Shown: piece after piece, positions 23,401 to 36,000 of the stretch
How the letters are laid out: each line of letters opens with the position of its first letter
Position numbering within the stretch: position 1 is the first letter of the stretch
NCBI RefSeq assembly: GCF_000002075.1
Contig: NW_004797746.1
Location: 67,242-131,241 of the forward strand
DNA: 64,000 nucleotides
Origin: Aplysia californica
Taxonomy: Eukaryota; Mollusca; Gastropoda; Aplysiida; Aplysiidae
Direction of reading: 5' to 3'
The notes under the pieces: model-generated
What the model saw: the letters and a program-made list of their open reading frames with translations, nothing else
Told to the model about the DNA's origin: nothing
The model's database searches: none
Translations under genes and position numbers: made by a program

Positions 23401-26400
23401 AATTGACACGCGTGCATTCAAATGCTTCGCGGAACGAGGGATGATTAAATGCCGTCTTTTCATTGGCGGAGAACTGTAGAGCTTTAAACGGGCTTTCCCG
23501 AGATACAAGTTTAGCCTTTGGCGTCTTTATAGAAAGCTTTTAAAAATACCATCAAAATGTTCAAAGTGTCCCTTTTTACACAAAATATGTATAATACCGA
23601 CTTATAACAGGTATCAATTAAAAGATCAGTTCATTTTCTATTAGAATAAAGTTATTAACTTGGAATTATTTTTCATCAATCCTTCCGCGAGACTCGGAAA
23701 GCATGTGACCCCGCACGCGGGGTACACTACAGTATAGAGCCGACTCGCTCGCCGCGGGGGCCGGTGCGCCGCCGCCGGGTCAACGCTCGGTGTTTTTGTC
23801 GAAATAACGACAGATCGTCGTGTTTGAGGCAATAAAGTACTGATTTGTAAAGATCTCACTGTCTTGAAAAAAATTAGGCTCCATATATTTGTTATAGTGA
23901 TTGTACTCTGTTAATGTGGAGATGTTTAGTGCACTTGGTACTTTTTTTATGTCTGTCAAACATGGGGTTGCAGCCAGTGACTGACTTAAACAAATTTGAT
24001 CAAATTTTAAACAACTTCAATTTTCTTAAAAATTGACGGAGAGGTTAAAGAATGGTACCAAAATGCTCAGTGGATATAGGCCTTTCAAATGGAACAGATA
24101 AATTTGGCATACAGCAAGTTTGAAAATTTAGTTTCTGGTACCTAGTTTGAGATTCGAGTGTTGCGTGTTCCGAGTGTTCCGGAACTCCGTGAAGTCAATA
24201 CAAAAAAAACCAAAGGGACTGAAACCGGGACCGAACATTATGTTCAAGAAACCCAAGAATTCGTGATTATTGTGTTCGAGATTCATGGACTCTACTCAAA
24301 TATCTCCTGTCACATACAGGAAATTAGATGGCACGATTAGACTGGTCAGGAGGCATTATGAACCACCCCTCTCAAAAAATTAAAACATAACGAGTTCTGA
24401 ATCGGAAAAATTTTTTTTCAAGGACTAAATGGGTAAATCCTGTCCTAGCAACTGTCTGAAGAAGGACAGAAAGGTAGGTAAACACTTGTTCCCCGTTATC
24501 AGTATCACGGCAGAAAATCTTAATCTTACCATGTGGCCGAGGCGTACGTTGCTGTCATTTTTAAACTCCTCCACCAGAGAGTGGTAGTGGGTGGAGAATA
24601 GCGAGCGACACTGAATGTTTTCCGACAGTTCCTTCACCACAGAGCAGGCAATGGCCGTGCCGTCGTACGTTGCTGTCCCCCGACCTGAAAGCCATTGGTT
24701 TGTAAGAGTTTAGTTTTAGTAAGTGTTTTACGGCACTTGCAACACAATAAGGTCATATAAGTGCTGAAGATTAGAGGTGTTACAAGAGAGTAACAAACAA
24801 AAAATGAAAGAGGGGCGATAAAGACGATAGATATTTGATAGGAAAGAAGAAGCAAACCACACCGTCCACACCAGAGCACCCGCTAACCACCCATTGCCAT
24901 TAGTTTGTCAGAGAAAAGAACACACATTAGTACTACAGCAACATTGAAAAGGAAGCGAAAATATCTGCTCACAACTTGCAGGAGAAAGCAGGATTTCGTC
25001 AAACTTTATTTTAAATTGAGACTAACGATTTTTGACGACTGTGTAAATAGGACTTGACAGTCAATCAATATGTTCATTCACGTCTCGCAAAGTTTCTATT
25101 ACTCAGAAGGCAAGTACAACACAATATAAACATTATCTTTCAATTCGAGTAAAAAGAACAGCAACCTAATAACAGTCATTCAGTACCATGGAAAAAGAAG
25201 AGTGCAAAGTGCACAGAAACTACAGAGGGGGGGGGGGAAAGCCCAACAAGTGGCATCTTCCAATCTTCCAACCATCAGTGCAATTTTCTCGACTTGAGGA
25301 CCAAAACCCCATCCAATAAACCCCCCAAAATAGCAGTCCCCAATTTAACAATTAATTTGACATTTTCAGCTTAAGCAAACGGTTACACATGAGGACAGTA
25401 CCGACCTAATTCATCGAGAAGCACCAAGGAATGTCTGGATGCGTGCTGCAGAATGGCCGATGTTTCGCTCAGCTCCACAAAGAAAGTACTTTCCCCTGAG
25501 AAGGTAAAAAGATACACAAAATGAATTACAAACACCTATGTCAGAGAAAATGAAAGCTATGAAATACACTATTTTATGTTAGAGAAAATAAAAACCAGAA
25601 GTAAAGGACACGAGTTTGACTCATACTTGGGCAATATGTCCTGAGAGTTTGTCTTTCTGAAAAAACATACACCCCACAGATCAGGTCCGCCCTCACAAGA
25701 AGAAAAGTCAAAGCCGCTTGCTTTCCTGCACAATCTCAATTGTTCAGATGGTGGCAAAAACATTTACAAGCAAGCCAACTTTTTAAAAACCCAATCAAGG
25801 ACACCAAACAATATAACATCAAATACAGAACTTTACTTTTTATCCAATGCTCAAACCTTTTGGGTGTCGCAGGAAGAAAGAGACTTTCTGCCACCAGCTG
25901 GAGAGCTCTAGGTCAGGGGGATGCCATGAGTAAATACGTAGAAATACAGAACAACAAACAAAATTTTGTCAATTGAGAGTGGTTCTGGTGGTGTAGGCTA
26001 AAATGTCATCTCAAATTCCCGACCTTCGAATCCGAGACAGTTCCAGAGAATTCCGGACAGTTGGCAAGTCAGTATTTATGACAAACAACAATATTTTAAA
26101 ACTTACCTGACATGATGCGGTCACTCGCCCCCAGCCTGGTGAAGATTCTGTCCACCGGGGTCAAGCGACATTTCTCTGCCGGCACATAGCAGCCCTGAGG
26201 ACAACAACAGTAGGCTTCACATCACAACGATAATATGGCATAACCACACTACGCTATAATGATGACATGACATAACTTACTCTCTTTAGTTTTAGTACGA
26301 GTTTTAGGGCACTTGCAACACAATAAGGTCATATAAGTGCCGAAGAATACATGTATTACAAGAGAGTAACATACATAAAAAAGAAGGAGAGATAAGGACA

Positions 26401-29400
26401 ATAGATGTTTGATAGAATAGAAGGAGCAAACCACACCAGAGCACCCGCTAACCACCCACACTTACTCTCTCCCTATACCGTCCTATAAGGCGGAGAACAG
26501 TCGATGCCACGCTTGCCTGACCATGGCCACGTTCTCCAATTTCAGCACATCCAGGCTCTAGGCGATTGCTTCATCTCTTATTTTGCCTCTATAGCTTCCA
26601 GTTGTTTGTTTTAGCAGTGGTTTTACAGCGCTTTCAACTGCATAAGGTCATATGAGCGCCAGAAGATAAGAGGTGTTACAAGAGAGTAACAAACATTTAA
26701 AAAAAGGAGGGCAGATAAGGACGATAGATGTTTGATAGGAAAGAAGAAACAAACCACACAAAAGCACCCGCCAACCACCCAAACTTCCAGTTGGTCTGGA
26801 GGACATAACATGACACAACAATACAATAATAATTGTCTTGGATGGCCACCAACTTAAGGAGAAAAGTGGGGGGCTGTCTTAGGGTGTCATTATAATGTTA
26901 AAAAAATACCAAACAAGGGATGAAATGAGAATTGGCCGTTTGTACAGGTGATTGTCTTATAAAGGTAACCGTTAGAGCAGGTGTGACTATTTGCATTTAT
27001 ATAATGCAAATCCATGCTCAATGCACTTTACAACCCATCTGTTATGATCACAGCAGACTTTCGAAAACACAGAAATATTCTCGGCTCCCCAGCGCAAACA
27101 GCTGATTAAGCATATCCGTATGCCTTGGGGTCATTTAGTACCCCCAGGGTTGTATTCATCACATTTTAGAATACTTCTAGTGCGAATATCTCTATGAAAC
27201 TTTAAGTATTTCTAAAAAAAATCATTTTGAAAGACTGCTATGCAAAGTGTACGGATCTGATAAACAAGTAAATTTCCTCTTTGGAAAGTTGGGGTACTGA
27301 GTTCCCAATGTCGTATGGATACGATAGTAAAACATGACGTACAGTTAGGGTTAAGCATTCAAACTGACAGGACCTTCCACCAACTATGGCCGTACCTATT
27401 CCCACCTGGGTGAAGTGAAGATAATTCCTGTAAAGTGCCTTGCCCAACGACAGAATGTCAGGCCCCTGATGAGGTTTGAACCCATGACCATTCAGTAAAA
27501 AGCCTGACAGTTAGACCACTGAATAAACAATATTCTCGAAGAAACAATTAAAGTTTGTTTTGTTGGGGAAAAAACAGAATTATTTTGAAATTTCTCAAGT
27601 GATCCAACTTCTCATTAGTTTATGCATACACCCCTACCCCCAAGACAGAAAGTGGAGATGAAAGCAGACACAGAGAGGACCATACCTCTAGACACTGAGA
27701 GCCCCCCCCACTTTGTTTTAGTAAAGGTTTTACGGCGCTCGCAACTGCCTAAGGTCATTTGAGTGAAAAGGGGTGGATGTCAAAAGAGAAGTCCTTACAG
27801 GGAATCAGACTTACTCTGCTCACCTCACAAGCTTCAACAGCATCCACTATCAAAGCACCTAAAAAATAGCAGTTCACAAGAGCGTGACAAACATACAAAA
27901 GAAGTAGAGGAAAAATGACAATAGTAAGGATTCGGAAAGAAAAAGCAGCAGTTCCCTGTTGAAGTTCAGGCACAGTTATGAGCGTGACATTGAGGAATCA
28001 GCCTCTTTACATTAACAATTCTACTATGCATAAGAACTCGAGATGTTAATGTCCCCCCTTTTGGGTATGGCCTAAAGACATTTAGCACCGCCCCGGGGGT
28101 CTCCCCCCACTTAATCTGAGGGCAAAGTGTTCAGTATTCAAGTCAATGCACCTGTTTCTGTCCTGGAATTCAAGCTAGTACGATCAGCAGAAAACTTTGG
28201 AGTTCTTTCACAGCTACTTCGGGCTTCTGGTTGACTCGGAGGGATTGAGCATCTCCTCTCAAAATGACAACACCAAAAACAAAGCAGGGCTTGTGTGCAC
28301 ATTACGCTCATTGAAGAAAGTTGGCCAAATCACAGTGGAAGAGGAGGCTTGACCACGTTTAGAGCCAGTGCAAAATTCCAAGTTTTTGTGGGGATTTTTT
28401 TTTGTCTAGTGTCCCGAGCAAAATTCCAAGATTTTGTGGGGATTTTTAAAGCAAAATTACCAAGTTAATCACTGCCCTAAAACTGAAGTAACTCTAGTGA
28501 GGATTAAATAATTGAAATTGCTGAAAATGGTTTATGGCCACCAAAAGACAGAAGAAGGCTCCATTCTTGTATTTTAGTTTAACTTTTAGTAAGAGTTTAC
28601 TGGCACTTGCAACACAATAAAATCTTATAAGCGCTGAAGATTAGAGGTGTTACAAGAGAGCAACAAACACAAAAAAGAAGGAGAGATAAGGACGATAGTT
28701 GTTTGATAGGAAAGAAGGAGCCAACCACACCAGAGCACCTACCAACCACCCATCACTCTTGTATGCAAAATGGCTGTATGGAGTACGTTATTTAAAGACA
28801 CCCCCCCCCCCCCCCCCCTGCACCAAGAACTCACCACTTGTGCCATGATTGTGATGAGCCCCACTTGTCTCATGAGCGTGGACTTTCCTCCCATGTTCGG
28901 GCCGGTCACTAACACCACTTGACCTTCAGAGTAGCTGCCGTCTTCCTCATCATTCTCCTACACAAATATATATAGATATATATACATATATAAAAAAAAT
29001 GTTTTTATAGTAGAGTGTTTTACGGCGCTCGCAACTGCATAAGGTCATATGAGCGCCACAGAAATATATATTATACATTACAAAAAAAGTAAAAAACAAA
29101 AAAAAACAACCCCAAAACAAACCCACCACCTAGTTGGAGAGAAGAGTTAGTTAATTCTAGTACGGGGTTTTAATTGCTGGCATTTGCAACACTATAGGGT
29201 GATATCAGTGCCAAAGATTAGAGGTGTTATAAGAGAGTAACAAACATAAAAAAAGAAGGAGGAGAGATAAGAACGGTAGCAGGTTGACAGAGGAAAGGAG
29301 GAGCAAACAACATCAAAGCACCCCCCCAACCACCCACTTGGCGAGAAAAGAAAGTGGCTAAAAAAGCAAACTATCCTATACATAAACAGCTTGTGCCTCT

Positions 29401-30045
29401 ATAAATGAATTATTCACAGACTACAATTTAGGGTTGACAAGTACATTCTTACACAGACCTGCCTAGTTTGACACTTTAAAAAATTGGTAATGAAATGGTC
29501 AAAAATTAGTACTTTGACTTAAAAATTAGTAATAGTATAATTTTCCTTCTACGAAGTGGGGGCCTACTAAAAAGAAATAAAAAAATAAAAATTTGAGTGA
29601 CAGCTTACTTATATTTTCCGTGTATAGTGGACTATTTACATGGAGAGGGCTTTTGATTCCAAATCATTGAGAGGCGTTTAACGAATACTCATGATCATCT
29701 ACGAATTATTTCTGTGCAAACTTGTCGTAGAACTAATTATTCATAAAATTGACTCGATTTTTTGTAATTTTCAAAGTACATTCGTATCTTTGCAATAGGG
29801 CCAAATCTCTGGACATATATCCGTATTATTACGAAAAATTCGCAAATATAGGTAGGTTTGTTGTTTTTACACGCTGGTTTTTTATGGGTTGTTTCCCCCC
29901 CCCCCCCTTCAATTTGAGGCTTCAACTACTGCTGCACTAAAAATCAAGCGGTAACTGAAAAGGCATCATTTTACAACGGAAGTAACAACGAGACACAAGA
30001 ACAATTAAAAGGAAAAGACAACCATTCTACTTTCGTGTCGTCAGT

Positions 30046-30081
<36 letters not shown>

Positions 30082-33000
30082 AGGAGTGGGGGAGGAGGGT
30101 TGATAGAGAGAGACGAGAGAGAGTGGGAGATAAGAGAAAGAGACAGGAACAGAGAGAGAAAGAGAGAAAGAAAGAGTGAGGAAAAAGCACTTTCTGAGAA
30201 GAGAAATGAGACAGGACGTCAGGTCCCACTTATGGAAAATGACGAAGCAAATCAAAATTACGGATTTCCGTAAAATTTCCATCCCCGTATTACTTGGCGA
30301 ATGACATTGTGCCCATCCATACCCTTACCAAAATGTATTTGTGCCCACTGCAGTGATCTTATCTGAATCAAATGCCTTGAAATTGAAAGCTTAATGCCAT
30401 TCAACCCAACTCAGTAGAAATACCCGCTTAAGAAATGTGAAAACAACTTTCCTTGAGAAGGATTTAGCGAGTGCTTGTTTTAGTAAGAGTTTTATAGCAC
30501 TTGCAACTCAATAAGGTCGTATAAGTGCCGAGGATTAGAGGTGCTACAAGAAAGAAACTAACAAAATAGAAGGAGGGGAGATAAGGACGATGGATGCTTG
30601 ACAGGAAAGAAGAGCAAACCACACCAGAGCACCCGCCAACCACCCCCACCCGAGCAAATACATAGAATTGTCTTAGTGTTAGTAGACGTCTTACAGCGCT
30701 CGCAACTGCATAAGGTCATATGAGCGCCAGAAGATTAGAGGTGTTACAAGAGAGTAACAAGCACAAAAAAGAAGGGGAGAGAAGGGCGATAGATGTTTTA
30801 TAAGAAAAAAGAAGCAAACCTATGAACAGAGAGAAAGAACACAGAAAAACTACATTACAGAAGCCAGTCACAAAAACAGAAGTATTAGATCCCTTACATC
30901 CTTGAGACCAATGAGCGTGTCATTTGGTATGAAATCTCCACCTTCAAACGTCCTTGACACACATGGATGACGACCTTCTCGGATTTCTAACATTGGCTGC
31001 GGAAAGGGAAAAGAGGTAAAATAATGTGGAAACCCTTTCATACATCAATATCAAACAACATCTATCAAATAAGAACAACCCTATATATATAATACACTGC
31101 CAGGTTAATTTTCAGTGGTGTATGCTCCTCTAATCAGCATTGCTTTCAGACAAGAGTATCTTCTCATCCTAGGATTTTTTTTTCTCAAACACCTATCGCC
31201 CTTATCACTCCTTTTTTTTCTTTGTATGTCGATTTTATTTTCAAAATTTTTCTTATAATTCTATGTTCTGACAGCAACTAAATATTAGATACATATATAC
31301 TATACTAGAGGGGCCCCCTTTCGATTTAAGGAATGATCTGTGCATTAACATCAACTGAAAGCCATTGGCCTACTATATTTACACTCTACTAAAAATGGAA
31401 CAACAAATCTTGAGAGATGCAAAAAATTAGGACTAGATCTATACTCTCAAAACAAAATGTGCCTAACGAAATATCACTTCCATTGTGAAGGACAGCTTCG
31501 CAGATTTGTTTCTTTTCTCAGTGGAATAATCACAAAGGCCAAAGAAGGACACAAACTTTTTGCAAATATATTTTTCTAAATTCAGAAATTTAAATAAGTA
31601 AAAAATTAGGCTCCGTCATGGGAACCTACCTATCTCTCTGCAGGTACTTACCAACTTTCAACTCTGTAGCTGTCGTAGTTTTACGGAAGAAATGAATCAT
31701 GTGTTTCTAAGTTGCCAAATATATAATAGATTTATGTGCGGTACCATAAAAAAAAATTCACAACCAGGATCAATCGAAGGGAGGAATATGTTTGTATATT
31801 TCATTTATTTTATTATTCCAAGTTAACACAACACCACCAACACCCTCAGAGGAAGGACAGGATGGTGGGGAGGAGAAAGAAAGAAAGAAAGAAAGAAAGA
31901 GAGAAAGAAAGAGAGAAAGAAAGAGAGAAAGAAGATAAAAAGACGACTCACCTCTACTCCCTCCTCAGGCTGCACAAACTCGGGCCGACACAAACATCCT
32001 TCTCCTCCCCGGCTGTAGACGGTCAGCGACACCAGAACGTCCAGCACGGAGAGACACTCAACAGCAGCGATCCACTTCTGGTGTCTGGGGACGCACAAAG
32101 AAACAAAGAGATTTTGGTGGAGGAGAGTTTGTTGTTCCATTTTCATAAAAAGACATTTTTTTCTTTTCTTCATTTAGAGGTTCTGGTGCACATTTCTTCA
32201 TTGCAGAATGCACATGGTATTTACAGTATAAGAGTATTAAGCCGACTTTCCTACCTCATTTTCATTTCCGCATGCTGCCATTTCTTTAATTGAGGACAAA
32301 CATTTTCCATTCTTATAAATGGAAATTTAAACACTGTGCCCCCCCCCCCCCACCCCATTAAATAAAGAAACCAAACCATTTTTACTCTCTTCTTGCCTTT
32401 CTTGAGATGAAAATTCAGCTGAATATGAAATGCCTACAGCTTTAGTCCAGAATTTTTACCAGAGTAGTTGACACCCCCCCCCAGCTCAGGACATAAAACA
32501 TTCATTTTCAAGACAAGGAAATAATCTCTGACCTTTCATCAAAATTATGGAATATCCTTCTCATGATGTCTTTGAGGCAGCAGGCTTTCCGTTCTTCAGC
32601 ATCAGTCAGCTGTGCAAGCAAGTCATTGATCTCATCCGTGCGGTATCGCTTCGCGCCTTTCTTAGATGACATCAACTCATAACTGTCTGGAATATTTTTT
32701 AAGGCAGACTCTGGAACCTCCAGTTGGTATCGGTTCTTGCCATTTCCCCAGTAGACCAATGACTGGAGAAGAATTCAGTTGTCCTTAGTTTTAGTAAGAG
32801 TATTACGGCACTCACAACACAGTAAGGTAATGTAAGTGCTGAAGATTAGAGGTGTTACAAGAATCGCAACAAACATAAAAAGAACGAAAGAGAGGTCAGG
32901 ATGATAGATGTTTGCTAGGGAAAAAGGAGCAAACCACACCAGAGCATCCACCGGAAGGGTAATGTGAGGAAAAACACCCCTGTCAATGACTGGGAGCCAA

Positions 33001-36000
33001 ACAGGTCAGGGAAGCAAAGGAAAGCTACATTTATTGGCCTGCCTAACATAACATTAATGTGAAATAATAAAACTCTAAAAAAATGTATATGCCATTGCTA
33101 GTTACAGCAAGGCAATGAAGGTTTTTTCCAGTGAAAGTTGTCATGCCTTGTCCAAGAATAGCGACCCTCCCCTGACCGCATATCTAACAGTCATGTCAGC
33201 TGCACTAATGGCCGCTAAGTGACATATCACTCAACCAACAGAGCCTCATGAACATACTACACAAAAAAATCGTTTTAGCTCTAGTAAGAGTTTTACGGCA
33301 CTTGCAACATAATAAGGTCATATTAATGTCAAAGATTAGAGGTGTTATAAGAGAGTAACAAACATAAAACAGAAGGAGGAGAGATCAGGACGAGAGATGT
33401 TAGACAGGAAAGAAGGAGCAAACTACACCAGAGCACCTGCCAACAACCCATGTGTAGACCAAAAAAAACCAGTGGAATAGAAATGGATATGTCCTGGAAG
33501 TAAAAAAAACAAAAACAAAAAAAACAAAACAAAAAACTCACTCGACAGCTGAGAGCCTTTTTCTGCGCGTCAAGGTAGTTGAGGAGTTTCCTCTCCACTT
33601 CTCCAATGTCTGCCACTGCCTCATCATAATCAGGATCCACACCTGGCAGGAAAAAAATTCCAAGAAGTGAGGTATGGTGTACAACCGAGGGCCGCCAAGT
33701 AAATTATGGTAAATCAGGTTTTTCAAATTTTACAGGAGAGAAAGAAAAAAAAAAGGGTTTTCTTGAAGTGTATTGGGTGGATAAACATCATTTTCATAAG
33801 GGAGCCTAAAGTCATGGTATTTGTAGGCTCCCTTATGAAAATGAAGTTTATCCACCCAAAACGACACTTCAAGAAAATCCGTTTTTTGTCTCTCCTGTAA
33901 AACTTGAAAAACATGACTTACCATAGTTTACTTGGCAGCCCTCGAAATATGTCATGGTTGATAGTCAAAACTTTATGCTTCCATTGATACAACCAAGAGG
34001 TGTGCTGCTGCTTCAACCTCACAGGTCCACGCCAACTCAGATGAGTGGGATACAGCTTCCCAGCAGGGGACGGATTGGTTGATAAAATAATGTCCCTACT
34101 CAGGAATCAAAGTCACGTCTTTTGCAACGAAAGAGAAGAGCCTAACCCTGACATCATGGACCCCCGGTAAAAACTTACCATGACAGACCACATTGCTTCA
34201 AACAAGCTCATTAGACCCAACTCTTACTTCCGCTGCTTTTCCTATGACTAACATGACTATCTTAGACAATGATATTGCTCTGAGAATGTTTATTCATCAT
34301 GCACCAGAATGTGTGTTTGCCATAAATACGGGCTTATTTTCCTGTTACTGTTCCACTTCCCCGATCAATCTTGCCGATGGACAACCTCCAGCATGAAGAA
34401 CTTCATGTGTCTCAACCAAAAAATTCACTTTTTGAAATACTAAATCTCTTTAATCTTTCTCCATATGCTACACTGTTCATTGCAAAGATCATGAAATTTA
34501 CTCTAATATGTGTGTGTGCTTGGAGAAAGGTACCAAATGACGCATTTGGAAAAATCCCGGGGGGGGTTCCATCTCATCCTCATGTACAGAGATCATTTCA
34601 TTTCTGAACAATATGCTTTTTGAATTTGTAAGATATCTTCAGTAGTTTTTGAGATATGTGTGATTTTGTAAGGCAAGATACGGAAACAAAGTTTTGCGAA
34701 AAACGGGTATAAAGTTTCCCCTTTGTTTCTGCTTCAAATAGACAGATTTACGCATCGAGACGACCTGACAACATATTCGCTACTCATAAACCAACTTTAA
34801 AAAGCAGCAAAGATAAAAGAACAGCATCAAAGTGTTAAAATTACGTCTTCAAAACAAATTCACCACCAGCTAGAGCAAAAATTTTCAAGAAATAGATCTA
34901 GGTTTGCGCAAGGCGTAAAAAGGCGATACAAGTTTGCTCTCCAAAAAACGAAAGGGTGTGGATGCGCAAAGCTTCCCTTTGTTTACATGTTCTAGATATT
35001 CATACGCACTACCCACCATTAGAGAGGGGAGAGAATGACCTAAATTTTGATATGCATTGTGATTGGTTTGATTTTATGAATGGACAATAGAAACCATCTG
35101 CAGTGTTTACTCAGAAACCAAATTTCTCATGCATTTTTTTTGGATTATGCAATATACCTTGTTTTAAAAAACATCTTTAAAAATGTATATTAAAGTAAAA
35201 GAAACTCAAGTTCTTGTAAATATCGATATATTAATGGATAAAGAATCCATTTCTAAAGGAAATTAAAGTTTTGTCAAAAATTCTATTTTTGACCTCTGAA
35301 ACCTGATATCTCGGTTCGAGCAAATGCATCTTTACGTACCATTCATCAGGCACGTTCACATATGGTTCCAGGACACAAAAAGCCAAATCACAATTACAGT
35401 TCTCAAATTTATACAATCAAGCCTATAAGGCAGATGTTACAAATACTCACCTTTGCTAGGATCAATGACACCATCTTTCTTTGCTTTCTTGTGGTCAAAA
35501 GCGTTCTGTGAAAAAACGTGACACTCAGCATCGGCATGTATTTTCTAATGCTTTTAATTGTTATGCAAAGATTCGTACATCTTTATAAGCTTGTTAATGT
35601 CTTTAATCATATCCTACATAATGATTGTAAATTTAACTCACTGAACACTGAGCCCTTTCACTTGGCACTAACGCTGAATACAGGCGTTTTTGGGAGTATT
35701 TCAAAACAACTCTAAGAACTAGCCAATTGTAATTATTTTTTGACACAGTAAAGTTACATTCAAGTTTAATCTAATACAAAACATTGCCCTCCCTATCGGA
35801 GAAGTTTGGTTTCATTGGTGTGTATATTTGTTTGGTTATAGAGAAAACGCTCCTTGTCTTTTAAAGAACCTTACCAATTCACGACAGCCACAGCATTAGC
35901 TTGCTTTGATAATCACTTTCCACCACCAATGTAAGAAGTTATTTTCAAGCTATAGGCCTACTTTTCAAATTAAAATGTTTAGACACAAACAAAGCCCAAG

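Noticed and set aside
30041-30282. Leu/Ser-rich ORFs on the - strand
   Set aside because: Translation of a (GA)n tract.
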